Below are positions 52,125-60,462 of a DNA stretch of 64,000 bases, one piece after another. The translations under genes and the position numbers were made by a program. The notes beneath the pieces are model-generated. The model was not told where the DNA came from. It saw nothing but the letters and a program-made list of their open reading frames with translations, and did no database searches. The DNA is taken from NCBI RefSeq assembly GCF_016107395.1, contig NZ_JAAIKO010000001.1, forward strand, positions 248,001-312,000. The letters run 5' to 3'. Source of the DNA: Streptomyces fildesensis (GTDB lineage Bacteria > Actinomycetota > Actinomycetes > Streptomycetales > Streptomycetaceae). Position 1 is the first letter of the stretch; each line of letters opens with the position of its first letter.

Positions 52125-52292
52125 CTACGACGCCTGGCGGTCGATCCGCTCGACGAGATAGAGCTGCTTGTGGCCGCGCGCGTCCAGCATGTCGGAGACG
52201 CGTTCGGCCTCCTCACGCGTCGCGTAGCGGCCGACGCGGTAGCGGTTGCCGTTGTCGTCCTGGCGTACGACGACCCACGGGAGCTCGGTCAT
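52125..52292 (-). CDS. SPOR-like small protein (55 residues)
   Basis: This short protein, MTELPWVVVRQDDNGNRYRV..., reads as one SPOR-type repeat (GRYATREEAERVSDMLDARGHKQLYLVERID). SPOR domains bind denuded peptidoglycan glycans, but this one lacks a signal peptide or membrane helix and should stay in the cytoplasm. It overlaps the RpiB-like stop by four bases (ATGA) and precedes the Nudix gene by ten bases. It is easily missed because of its size. Confidence 0.65.
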   Translation of the reverse strand: MTELPWVVVRQDDNGNRYRVGRYATREEAERVSDMLDARGHKQLYLVERIDRQAS

Positions 52293-52834
52293 CGGACCGT
52301 CTCCCCGACCGGAGCCCCGTCGTCAGCCTCATCGGGCGCAGCGTCGGACGCAGCGTCGGAAACCCCGCCGGAGCCCCCGTCCGAGACCCCGTCGGGAACC
52401 CCGATGGAATCGACGTGCTCGATGTTGGCCTGGACGTCCGCGTGGCCGCTCGGGACCGCGTCGAACCACCCGTCCAGGATCTCGGAGAGCAGCGCCCCGC
52501 TGGTCAGCCGCAGGCTGAGGGCCAGCACGTTCGCGTCGTTCCATTTGCGCGCGCCACGCGCCGTGTAGGCGTCACCGCACAGGGCGGCGCGCACGCCCGC
52601 CACCTTGTTGGCGGCGATGGACACACCCGTACCCGTCCAGCAGCAGACCACGGCCTGCTCGGTACGCCCGGCCGCCACTTCCCGCGCGGCCGCCTCGGCG
52701 CACCACGCCCAGTCCTTACGATCTCCGGCCCGCAGCGCCCCGAAGGCGAGCACGGTGTGGCCGCGGTGGCGCAGCTCGTCGACGACCAGCCGCGCCACCG
52801 GTTCATCCATGTCCGAGGAAACGGCAATCCGCAT
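52289..52834 (-). CDS. RpiB/LacA/LacB-family sugar-phosphate isomerase
   Basis: This 181-residue protein has an RpiB-like core: MRIAVSSDMDEPVARLVVDELRHRGHTVLAFG, VVCCWTGTGVSIAANKVAGVRAALC (equivalent of the CGTGIG active-site loop, with an extra Trp) and KWNDANVLALSLRL. These catalyse aldose-ketose interconversion of pentose or hexose phosphates. The altered loop makes the exact substrate doubtful. A ~30-residue acidic C-terminal tail (DSIGVPDGVSDGGSGG...) is unlike RpiB. ATG 52834 was chosen over a start nine codons earlier. Confidence 0.78.
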   Translation of the reverse strand: MRIAVSSDMDEPVARLVVDELRHRGHTVLAFGALRAGDRKDWAWCAEAAAREVAAGRTEQAVVCCWTGTGVSIAANKVAGVRAALCGDAYTARGARKWNDANVLALSLRLTSGALLSEILDGWFDAVPSGHADVQANIEHVDSIGVPDGVSDGGSGGVSDAASDAAPDEADDGAPVGETVR

Positions 52835-52917
52835 ATGCCCGACACTACGCCCGAGCTTCACGGCTCGGGGACGAGTTGCCAGGAAGAGGTACCGATTCGG
52901 CCAACTGTACGACTGGA

Positions 52918-54666
52918 TCAGCTGGTTCGAACGGTGGGCAGCGGCATCAGCACCGGTCCGCCGCCGCCGTCGGCGTCCTTGCAGACATCACCGCACCCGG
53001 CGTCGAGACTGCAGCACAGCGAGCAGATCGGCCCCGACTGGACGGGACAGTCGGCGACGTCCGGCAGTTCGTACGCGGTCGCGCACACCGTGCAGGTGTG
53101 GGTGGCCGTCACATCCGCTACTTCAACCCCCGGACCATTGACCGGATTCGGCCGGGCCAGGTAGTAGCGGCCTTTGGTCGCCCAGGCCAGCAGGGGGCTG
53201 AGGGTCATGGCGAGCCCGAGGGCGATGAAGGTGCTGAACGCCTCCGCGTACTCGCCGAAGAGACCGAAGAAAGCGAGGATCGAGACCGTGGAGGCGATGG
53301 CCATCGCGCCGAAGCCGGCCGGGTTCACCGCGTGCAGATAGGCGCGCTTGAACTCGATGTACTTCGGGCTCAGCCCGAGCGGCTTGTTGATGACGAGGTC
53401 GGCGGTGACCGCCGCGATCCACGCGATGCCGACGTTGGAGTAGAAGCCCAGCAACTTGCCGAGCATGGAGAACATGTTCATCTCCATCAGCGTCAGCGCG
53501 ATGCCGAGGTTCAGGAAGATGTACCAGACACGGCCCGGGTGCTTGTGGGTGATCCGGGAGAAGAAGTTCGACCAGGACAGCGACCCGCTGTAGGCATTGG
53601 TCGTGTTGATCTTGATCTGTGAGACCACGACGAAGACCGCGGCCGCGGGCAGCGCCACCGACCCCAGCCAGGGCTTGAGCGCCTCGATCTGCGGCGCGAT
53701 CGGCTCCAGCGCGTGCGTCTTGCCGACGGCCGCGAGCGCGCAGAAGGCGAGGAACGCGCCGCCCAGCTGCTTGGCCGCGCCGATGATCACCCAGCCGGGC
53801 CCGGCGGCGAGCACCGCGAGGTTCCAACGGCGCTTGTTCTGCTCGGTCTTGGCGGGCATGAACCGCAGGTAGTCGGCCTGTTCGCCGATCTGCGCGATGA
53901 GCGAGAGCGCCACGCCCGTACCGAGTCCGAAGCCGAGCCAGTGGAAGCCGGAGCCCGCCCCCTCGGTGCCGCCGAAGGACCCGAACGCGCCCCAGGAGTC
54001 GGGCGACTGGAAGGCCAGGACGAGGAACGGCAGCACCAGGCCGATCAGCCAGACCGGCTGTGTCCACGCCTGGAGCCTGGCGAGCGCGCCCATCCCCCGG
54101 AAGACGAACGGGATGACGATGAGCGTGGTGATCAGATAGCCGACCGCCACCGGGATGTGCAGGGCCGAGTGCAGCGCCTGCGCCATGATCGAGCCTTCGA
54201 GCGCGAAGAAGATGAACGTGAAGCTCGCGTAGATCAGCGAGGTGAGGGTGGAGCCGAAGTAGCCGAAGCCCGCACCGCGCGTGACGAGGTCCATGTCCAG
54301 GCCGTAGGTGGCGCAGGCGCGGGCGATGGGGATGCCGGTGAGGAAGATGATCGCCGCGGCGCACAGGATCGAGGCGAGTCCGCTGGTGAAGCCGTAGGTG
54401 AAGACGATCGACGCGCCGATCGCGAAGTCCGCGAGATAGGCGATCCCGCCGAGGGCGGTGGACGCCACCATCGTCGGCGACCAGCGGCGGAAGGAGTGCG
54501 GCGCGTAGCGCAGCGAGTAGTCCTCACGGCTCTCGTCGGCCGCGAGCTTGGCGTAGTTCCTCTTGGGCGCGCCGAGTGCGCCAGGTGCGCCGGGCGGCTC
54601 GGGGGTGCCGGGCACTGCCGGCGCCTCGGGTACCGCCTTGTCCGTGGGTGTCGCGGTGTCCGTCAT
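52918..54666 (-). CDS. NCS1-family purine/cytosine-type permease with cysteine-rich C-terminal tail
   Basis: This 582-residue membrane protein has a Pro/Ala-rich N-terminal tail (~50 residues) and about twelve helices of the NCS1 type (SPTMVASTALGGIAYLADFAIGASI; TGIPIARACATYGLDMDLVTRGAGFGYFG). It then has a ~65-residue C-terminal extension with cysteines in CTVC, a lone C, and CSLCC, C, C (eight cysteines in ~40 residues), resembling a metal or iron-sulfur site. NCS1 members move purines, cytosine, allantoin or hydantoins. The tail is unusual for a simple transporter and hints at sensing. ATG 54666 was chosen. A GntR gene lies 133 bases upstream. Confidence 0.8.
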   Translation of the reverse strand: MTDTATPTDKAVPEAPAVPGTPEPPGAPGALGAPKRNYAKLAADESREDYSLRYAPHSFRRWSPTMVASTALGGIAYLADFAIGASIVFTYGFTSGLASILCAAAIIFLTGIPIARACATYGLDMDLVTRGAGFGYFGSTLTSLIYASFTFIFFALEGSIMAQALHSALHIPVAVGYLITTLIVIPFVFRGMGALARLQAWTQPVWLIGLVLPFLVLAFQSPDSWGAFGSFGGTEGAGSGFHWLGFGLGTGVALSLIAQIGEQADYLRFMPAKTEQNKRRWNLAVLAAGPGWVIIGAAKQLGGAFLAFCALAAVGKTHALEPIAPQIEALKPWLGSVALPAAAVFVVVSQIKINTTNAYSGSLSWSNFFSRITHKHPGRVWYIFLNLGIALTLMEMNMFSMLGKLLGFYSNVGIAWIAAVTADLVINKPLGLSPKYIEFKRAYLHAVNPAGFGAMAIASTVSILAFFGLFGEYAEAFSTFIALGLAMTLSPLLAWATKGRYYLARPNPVNGPGVEVADVTATHTCTVCATAYELPDVADCPVQSGPICSLCCSLDAGCGDVCKDADGGGGPVLMPLPTVRTS

Positions 54667-54762
54667 CGCCGCAAAGTAGGTTCCGGACATGACAAGTGGT
54701 GGCGGAGCTCGATTGCCCGCCGGTTAAGGCCGTCGGCCTCGCGTTACGTCCGCATGACAGGC

Positions 54763-54780
54763 CCGGACCCCGATGTCCGG
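54763..54780 (-). terminator. Small hairpin after the GntR gene
   Basis: CCGGAC (54763-54768) pairs with GTCCGG (54775-54780) around a six-base loop, 20 bases beyond the GntR stop on the minus strand. It could be a weak terminator or an operator for the downstream permease. Confidence 0.35.
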
Positions 54781-54787
54781 CTATCGA

Positions 54788-54811
54788 TCACTTCACCGGT
54801 CACTTCACCGG
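54788..54811. repeat. 12-base tandem duplication across the GntR stop codon
   Basis: TCACTTCACCGG occurs twice in direct contact (54788-54799 and 54800-54811). The inner copy encodes the last three residues and the stop of the regulator. The outer copy repeats them past the stop, probably a slippage event. Confidence 0.75.
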
Positions 54812-55552
54812 CAGGTGGTATGCAACGCGGTACCGCTCGGCCGGCACGATGATGTCCGCGGTCTCCACCGGACGGCCGGACGCGTAGTACGTCCGCCTGA
54901 CCTCCATCACGATGTGGCCGGGCACTCCGCCGAGCGCCGCCGTCTCGTCCGCGAGACCGGGCCGCGCGCCGACCTCCTCGACCATGTTGTCGACCACGAA
55001 CTCGATGCCCGCCATCCGCTCGACGACGCCCTGCCCACCGAGCGGCCCCTCCTCCGGCAGCATCACCGGGGTGCGGCCGGTGACGGCCAGCGGCTCCCAT
55101 GAGGTCGCGAGCATCATCGGCTCGCCGTCGGTCCGGTAGAGGTAACGCGTACGCATGACGCGGTCCCCCGGCTCGATCCGCAGCCGCTCGGCCACCGGCT
55201 GCGTCGCCAGGTCCTGGTTGCTGCTCGACTCCCAGGTGCCCTTCACGCCCTCGTCGCCCTGCTCCTGGCGGAACGGGCTGGGCGGGCTCGCCGGGCGGTA
55301 GCCCGAGCGGATGATGCGGCGCGGTTCCGCACGCTCGCGCACATAGGTCCCCGAGCCGGAGCGTCCCTCGACGAACCCCTCGGCCATCAGCACCTTGCGG
55401 GCCTCCAGCGCGACGGTGTCGGACACCCCGTACTCGGTACGGATGCGCGCCTGGGAGGGCAGCCGGGTGTGCGGCGCGAGCGTCCCGTCGAGGATCTTCT
55501 GGCGCAGGTCGTCGGCCACACGAAGATATGCGGGCTGCTCACCGAAAGGCAC
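54800..55552 (-). CDS. GntR-family transcriptional regulator, HutC/UTRA type
   Basis: This 250-residue regulator has an N-terminal winged helix (YLRVADDLRQKILDGTLAPHTRLPSQARIRTEYGVSDTVALEARKVLMAEG) and a UTRA ligand domain (~85-245, RIEPGDRVMRTRYLYRTDGEPMMLATSWEPL). HutC-type members sense sugars, amino acids or metabolites. It is transcribed toward the permease and may control it (inference). The start is GTG 55552 with GGGAGGGG nearby. CAACC/GGTTG half-sites at 55592-55607 lie just upstream. Confidence 0.88.
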   Translation of the reverse strand: MPFGEQPAYLRVADDLRQKILDGTLAPHTRLPSQARIRTEYGVSDTVALEARKVLMAEGFVEGRSGSGTYVRERAEPRRIIRSGYRPASPPSPFRQEQGDEGVKGTWESSSNQDLATQPVAERLRIEPGDRVMRTRYLYRTDGEPMMLATSWEPLAVTGRTPVMLPEEGPLGGQGVVERMAGIEFVVDNMVEEVGARPGLADETAALGGVPGHIVMEVRRTYYASGRPVETADIIVPAERYRVAYHLPVK

Positions 55553-55591
55553 GGTGCCCCTCCCTCAGGTTGACTATCTGCGACAGCTTGA

Positions 55592-55607
55592 CAACCCTGG
55601 GTGGTTG
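55592..55607. promoter_or_regulatory. Small dyad upstream of GntR gene
   Basis: CAACC (55592-55596) and GGTTG (55603-55607) are exact reverse complements with a six-base spacer, 40-55 bases upstream of the GTG start. It could be an autoregulatory GntR site. The arms are short. Confidence 0.3.
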
Positions 55608-55629
55608 ACCGCAAGCCATGCCCAAAGGT

Positions 55630-56655
55630 TTACGCGTTGGTTCCCGAGTCCCCCGAGGACGCCTTGACCGAGCCGGTCATCTTCCGGCCGCCGTCGCCGA
55701 AGAAGCAGGTCACCCTGCGGTCGCCGTTGGACCAACCGCTCTCGCGCGGCAGCGAGTAGTAGATGCTGAGCGAGTCGACCGACCGGCCGGAGCCGTCGAG
55801 GTAGTCCTCCGCGAGCACATTGCACTTGGTGTCGGCCATCGTCTGCACCGCGTCGTCGCCGGGGTAGTCCGAGGACGCGTCCGAGAGGGAGGTGACGCCG
55901 AAGGTCTCCGCGTCGTGCTCCTCGGCGCACGGCACCACGTCGACACCCTTGGACTCGCCGCTGGATTCGCTGAGCGAATCACCGTGCAGGTTGAAGCACT
56001 GGCCCGTCCGCAGGTCGTCCGTGCGCGTGCCGCTGTTCAGGGCGCCGACCACCCCGAGGGTGATCACCACCGCGAGGAAGAGCGTCGCCACGCCGGAGAC
56101 CGCGATGCCCGAGATGGCCAGCGCCTTGCCCTGCTGCCCCCGCTTGCGGATCTGGGCGAGCGCGACGATCCCGAACACCACCCCGAACACGGGGATGCAG
56201 CTCACGGCCAGCACGAAGGACGCGATGGCCATGCCGTTCATCGACTGCGGGGGCGGCGGCGGGTACCAGTACTGCTGGTACGGGGGCGGCGGGTACGGGC
56301 CCTGGGCGTAGGGCGGCTGACCGTACGGAGGCTGCCCGTACGGACCCGGCGGCGGGAACGGCGGCTGGCCGTGCGGCGCCTGACCGTACGGCGGCTGCGG
56401 CCCGGCCGGGGGCTGCGGGTACGACGGCAGGCTCGAGGCGGTCGGGTCCGGCGCGGGCCCGGTGGGCGCGGCCCACTCAGGCGTGGTCGGCTCGGACGCG
56501 GTCGGCTCGGCCGACTTCACCAGGCTCGGCCCGTCGTTCGCCGGCGGCGGTGCGTCTTCCGGCTGCGGCTCATCGTCCTGCGGCGGCCGGGGCTGGTCCT
56601 CGGGCTGCGGCTGGGGCTGGTCTTCTGACGGCGGATGGGGCGGCGGTATGTCCAC
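55630..56655 (-). CDS. DUF4190/septum-formation-like membrane protein
   Basis: This 341-residue protein has a ~150-residue proline, glutamine and tyrosine-rich cytoplasmic tail, two adjacent helices (MAIASFVLAVSCIPVFGVVFGIVALAQI; LAISGIAVSGVATLFLAVVITLGVVGAL) as in DUF4190, and an extracytoplasmic domain of ~110 residues with four cysteines (GQCFNL, VPCAEEHDAE, KCNVL, VTCFFG) resembling the Septum_form family. It faces the wall and may respond to growth or septation. No catalytic motif is seen. Confidence 0.75.
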   Translation of the reverse strand: MDIPPPHPPSEDQPQPQPEDQPRPPQDDEPQPEDAPPPANDGPSLVKSAEPTASEPTTPEWAAPTGPAPDPTASSLPSYPQPPAGPQPPYGQAPHGQPPFPPPGPYGQPPYGQPPYAQGPYPPPPYQQYWYPPPPPQSMNGMAIASFVLAVSCIPVFGVVFGIVALAQIRKRGQQGKALAISGIAVSGVATLFLAVVITLGVVGALNSGTRTDDLRTGQCFNLHGDSLSESSGESKGVDVVPCAEEHDAETFGVTSLSDASSDYPGDDAVQTMADTKCNVLAEDYLDGSGRSVDSLSIYYSLPRESGWSNGDRRVTCFFGDGGRKMTGSVKASSGDSGTNA

Positions 56656-56702
56656 CCGGGGATCCTACGGACTCCCCGGAACCTTGCCGTACCCCCTTGA
56701 CC

Positions 56703-56722
56703 GTATTGGTCTAGGCCAATAC
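56703..56722. promoter_or_regulatory. DasR-type operator (dre) upstream of chitinase
   Basis: GTATTGG-TCTAGG-CCAATAC (56703-56722) has perfect seven-base arms around a central CTAG. It matches the known DasR element (TGGTCTAGACCA-like) that represses chitin and N-acetylglucosamine genes in Streptomyces until glucosamine-6-phosphate accumulates. It lies about 104 bases upstream of the chitinase start. Confidence 0.8.
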
Positions 56723-56825
56723 TTTCCTGTTCTGCACATCTCCGCATGTCCCGGCACAGCACTCCCGCACAGCGCTCCCCGCACAGCACGGCTACATTCC
56801 CGGCTCACGCACAGGAAAGAGCCCC

Positions 56826-58178
56826 ATGCGTCGAAGATTTCTCGGCAGGCTGGCCGTCGCCGCCTGCTCCTTGTCCCTGGTGGTGGGGCTGCCCGCGCTC
56901 ACCACCGCCGCCAGCGCGCACCAGCCCGGGCATCACCAAGGCCCGGAGTACAAGCGGGTCGGCTACTTCACCCAGTGGGGCATCTACGGCCGCAACTACC
57001 AGGTCAAGAATCTGCAGACCAGCGGTACCGCCGCCAAGCTGACCCACCTCAACTACGCCTTCGCCAACATCGGCACCGACGGCAAGTGCTTCGAGGCGAA
57101 CGTGCCCGGCCAGGGCGACGCCTGGGCCGACTACCAGCGCCCGCTCGACGCCGCGAGTTCCGTGGACGGCACCGCCGACACCGCGGAGCAGCCGCTGGCG
57201 GGCAACTTCAACCAACTGCGCGAGCTCAAGAAGGCCAACCCGCGCCTCAGGACGATGATCTCGATCGGCGGCTGGGGCTGGTCCACGAACTTCTCCGACG
57301 CGGCGCTCACGCCCGCCTCGCGGAGCGCCTTCGTCGCGTCCTGCATCGACGTCTTCATCAAGGGCAACCTGCCACTGCTCGACGGCAAGGGCGGCCCCGG
57401 GTCCGCCGCGGGCCTGTTCGACGGCATCGACATCGACTGGGAGTGGCCGGGTTCGGCCGGCAACACCGGCACCGTCTACCGCCCCGAGGACAAGAAGAAC
57501 TTCACGGCGCTCACCGCCGAGTTCCGCCGCCAGCTCGACGCGTACGGCCGCCGGACGCACCGGCACTACGACCTGTCGGCGTTCCTCCCGGCCGCCCCGG
57601 CCAAGATCGACGCCGGCTTCGAGGCCCGCAAGATCTTCAACTACCTGGACTTCGGCACCGTCCAGGGCTACGACTTCCACGGGCCCTACGAGGCCACCAC
57701 CAACCAGCAGTCGGCGCTCACCACTCCCCGGAACTCCCCTGTTCCGAACGAGTTCAGTGACGCGCAGGCCGTCGGCGACTGGCTGAAGCGCGGCGCGCCC
57801 GCCCGGCAGCTCGTCCTCGGCGTGCCCTTCTACGGCCAGGGCTGGACCGGCGTCCCCGACGGCGGCACGCACGGCCTCTACCAACCGTCCACCGGCCCGG
57901 CCCCCGCCACCTGGCAGCCCGGCAACGAGGACTACCACGCCCTCAAGGCCTTTGCGGCCTCGGGCACTTACCACGTGTACCGCGATACCCGTAACGGCTT
58001 CGCGTGGCTCTACGACGGCACCAACTTCTGGACCTACGACGACCCCCAGGTCCTCAAGGCGAAGACGTCCTGGATCCGCGACCACGGACTGGGCGGCGCC
58101 ATGGTCTGGTCCCTGGACGGCGACACCGCCGACGGTGAACTGATAGCCGCCATCGACCGCGGCCTCGGCCACCGCTGA
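56826..58178 (+). CDS. Secreted GH18 chitinase
   Basis: This 450-residue enzyme has a signal peptide (RRRFLGRLAVAACSLSLVVGLPALTTAASA) and a GH18 TIM barrel that fills the rest of the chain, with no separate carbohydrate-binding module. The catalytic motif is DGIDIDWEW with acid Glu206. SIGGWGWS, GYDFHGPYE, YGQGWTG and MVWSLDGD are the other GH18 blocks. The short insertion between YGQGW and the last strand fits the subfamily A type. It cleaves chitin for GlcNAc supply. ATG 56826 has AGGAAAG seven bases upstream. Confidence 0.93.
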   Translation: MRRRFLGRLAVAACSLSLVVGLPALTTAASAHQPGHHQGPEYKRVGYFTQWGIYGRNYQVKNLQTSGTAAKLTHLNYAFANIGTDGKCFEANVPGQGDAWADYQRPLDAASSVDGTADTAEQPLAGNFNQLRELKKANPRLRTMISIGGWGWSTNFSDAALTPASRSAFVASCIDVFIKGNLPLLDGKGGPGSAAGLFDGIDIDWEWPGSAGNTGTVYRPEDKKNFTALTAEFRRQLDAYGRRTHRHYDLSAFLPAAPAKIDAGFEARKIFNYLDFGTVQGYDFHGPYEATTNQQSALTTPRNSPVPNEFSDAQAVGDWLKRGAPARQLVLGVPFYGQGWTGVPDGGTHGLYQPSTGPAPATWQPGNEDYHALKAFAASGTYHVYRDTRNGFAWLYDGTNFWTYDDPQVLKAKTSWIRDHGLGGAMVWSLDGDTADGELIAAIDRGLGHR

Positions 58179-58191
58179 ACCGCGGGGACTG

Positions 58192-58247
58192 CTGAACCGC
58201 TGAACCGCTGAACCGCTGAGCAACTGAGCAACTGAACCGCTGATCCG
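58192..58247. repeat. Seven tandem 8-base units after the chitinase
   Basis: Units read CTGAACCG three times, CTGAGCAA twice, CTGAACCG once and CTGATCCG once, without gaps, from 58192 to 58247. A further CTGAACCG occurs just upstream, near the end of the chitinase gene. Every unit starts with CTGA, which places stop codons (TGA) in all three frames. It lies between the chitinase stop and its terminator. Confidence 0.85.
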
Positions 58248-58256
58248 ACCGGTAGC

Positions 58257-58298
58257 GCCGCCCGGTCCACCGCCCTCACCGGCGGCGGACCGGGCGGC
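58257..58298 (+). terminator. Terminator of the chitinase gene
   Basis: The outer arms GCCGCCCGGTCC (58257-58268) and GGACCGGGCGGC (58287-58298) pair over 12 bases. An inner CCGCC/GGCGG stem (58270-58274, 58281-58285) closes a six-base loop. Confidence 0.85.
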
Positions 58299-58383
58299 TT
58301 CCGCAATACCGGTTCCACCTCAACACGTCAAGCCGCTCAGCGATTCTGCCCGAGTCCGATACGGGTTGCGTTACGTTGAGTTA

Positions 58384-60462
58384 ATGACAGCTCACCCAGC
58401 GCGCACCGGGCCCGGGGGCGCTTCTGTCCAGCCCCGGAACAGCGGAGTGATGCCGGCTGCCCACGGTCCAGGATCCTGGGACCTGGCCGAGTTCCATCAG
58501 GAACTGAGCGCGCTCAGCGAGCGGATCTCCGATCTGCGCGGGCGCCGCGACGGCCGCCCCGCGGACATCCTCGGCGCACTCGACCTGGCACTCGTCGAAC
58601 TGGAAGTCGCCGAGGACGAGTTGCGGACCTGCATGGAGGAGCTGCACGCGCACGGCGAACGGATCGCCCAGCGCGTCGAGGGCGCCGACCGCGAGTGGCA
58701 GATGCTCAACACCACCTTCCGCGAACTCCCCGTCCCGGTGTTCCTGCTCAGCCCCGAAGGCGCCATCCACCGCGCCAACGACGAGGCGGCCCGGCTGCTC
58801 GGCAGCACCGGCGAGCAGCTGACCGGGCAGCCGCTGGCGGCGCGGGTCCAGGCGGGGTACCGCCGGGTCTTCCGGTCGGCGCTCGGTGCCGCGCAGCGCG
58901 GCGCCCGGCCCGGACCGCTGCCCCTGCTGCTCACCAGCACCGACGGAACGAGCGCGGTGCGGATCCAACTGGCCCAGTTGCGGACCCCGCCGGGCGCCCG
59001 GCAGCTGATCTCCGCCGTCGTCCTGTCCCCGGACTCCGCCGAATCCCCGGACGCCCACGACCCCCGCCTTCCCCGCGACGATGCCGCGCGCACGGACCAC
59101 GTCGCCGCCGGCACCGTCCATCGTGCGATCGCCACCTCGAACCGCACGAGCATCCGCGACCGGAGCCCGGACACGGCGACCCAGCGGGACGAAGTCGCCA
59201 TGGGCGTACGGCGGCTGGACGTCGTCTGCAGGATGACGCGGCTGCTGGTCGGCGAACCGCTGCGGCCGGGGCCCGGTCTGCTCGAACGGGCCGCGACCCT
59301 GCTGGCGAACGAGTTCTCCGCCCGGGTCATCTTCTTCCTCGTACGGGCCGGGACCCCGCACCAGGTCGCCGCGATGCCCGCGGACGCGCCGCCCTACGCC
59401 CGCCCGGCACCCGGTCCGCGGCCCGGGACCCGGGCCGGCCGCGAGGCGTCGACGGCCACGGCGCAGCGCGTGGCCCGTGCCGTCATCGCCTCCGGCGCCG
59501 CCCTGCTCGAACCGGCGCCCCCCGTCGACAGCGTCACTCCGCGCCCCCTGGGCCCGGTCCTGGGCGTACCGCTGGGCAGCGGTCCCGAGACGCTGGGCGC
59601 GCTGGTCCTGCTGCGCCGCGGCGGGTCCCACGGCTTCACCCTCCCCGATCTCGGTCTGCTGGAGGAGCTGGGCCAGCACCTCGCGATGGCGCTGCTCGCC
59701 GAACGGGACCACCGCCGCCAGGAGAACGCCGCGCAGGTGCTCCAGTTCAGCCTGCTCCCGTCCGAGCTGCCGGAGATCCCGTTCACCGAGGTGGCCGGCC
59801 TGTACCGGCCGCCGGGCGACGGCCCGCAGGTGGGCGGCGATTTCTACGACGCGTTCGCCACCCTCGGCGGCTGGGGCCTGGTCGTCGGCGATGTCTGCGG
59901 CAAGGGCGTCGAGGCCGCGTCCGTCACGGCCGCGGTGCGGCACGGCATCCGCACCCTGAGCGTCTGGGAGGAGCGCCCGGACGTGGTGCTGGAGAAGGTC
60001 AACCACGCGATGGCCGTGCAGCATCCGACCGACCGGTTCGTGACCGCCGTCGTCGCCCAGGTCCGGGTGGAGCGGGGTCTGGCCCGGGTGCGGCTGGCCA
60101 GCGCCGGGCATCTGCCCGCCGCGGTACTGCGGGCCGACGGCACGGTCGGGTTCGCCCGGGGCGGCGGCCGGCCGCTCGGGCTGTGCCCATCCCCGGAGGC
60201 CGAGGTCGAGGAACTCGTCCTGAGGGGCGGGGACGTCCTGCTGATGTATTCGGACGGCGTCACCGAGGCCCGCGACCGTAACCGGTCGTTCTTCGACGAC
60301 GACCGGCTGCTCACGGCCCTGGCCGGGACCCGCGGCCTGTCCGCGGAGGCGGTGGTGAGCGCGGTGGAGCAACAGGTCATGGAATTCGCCGGCGGCTCCC
60401 CGCAGGACGATCTGACGCTGCTCGCGCTGCGGGTGGTCCCACAGGAAGAGGACCGCTCATGA
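58384..60462 (+). CDS. PAS-GAF-SpoIIE phosphatase (partner-switching regulator)
   Basis: This 692-residue protein has an N-terminal helical part (DLAEFHQELSALSERISDLRG...), a PAS domain (~115-220, VPVFLLSPEGAIHRANDEAARLLG), GAF (~290-450) and SpoIIE PP2C (~460-690, QVGGDFYDAFATLGGWGLVVGDVCGKG; LLMYSDGVTEARD). It lacks a C-terminal HATPase, but the next gene encodes one, so the pair equals the fused proteins at 45807-51155. It should dephosphorylate an anti-anti-sigma factor. ATG 58384 was chosen; a TTG six codons earlier and an ATG at 58450 are alternatives. Confidence 0.87.
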   Translation: MTAHPARTGPGGASVQPRNSGVMPAAHGPGSWDLAEFHQELSALSERISDLRGRRDGRPADILGALDLALVELEVAEDELRTCMEELHAHGERIAQRVEGADREWQMLNTTFRELPVPVFLLSPEGAIHRANDEAARLLGSTGEQLTGQPLAARVQAGYRRVFRSALGAAQRGARPGPLPLLLTSTDGTSAVRIQLAQLRTPPGARQLISAVVLSPDSAESPDAHDPRLPRDDAARTDHVAAGTVHRAIATSNRTSIRDRSPDTATQRDEVAMGVRRLDVVCRMTRLLVGEPLRPGPGLLERAATLLANEFSARVIFFLVRAGTPHQVAAMPADAPPYARPAPGPRPGTRAGREASTATAQRVARAVIASGAALLEPAPPVDSVTPRPLGPVLGVPLGSGPETLGALVLLRRGGSHGFTLPDLGLLEELGQHLAMALLAERDHRRQENAAQVLQFSLLPSELPEIPFTEVAGLYRPPGDGPQVGGDFYDAFATLGGWGLVVGDVCGKGVEAASVTAAVRHGIRTLSVWEERPDVVLEKVNHAMAVQHPTDRFVTAVVAQVRVERGLARVRLASAGHLPAAVLRADGTVGFARGGGRPLGLCPSPEAEVEELVLRGGDVLLMYSDGVTEARDRNRSFFDDDRLLTALAGTRGLSAEAVVSAVEQQVMEFAGGSPQDDLTLLALRVVPQEEDRS

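Noticed and set aside
58192..58247. CRISPR array
   Set aside because: Units are 8 bases, contiguous, with no spacers and no cas genes nearby.
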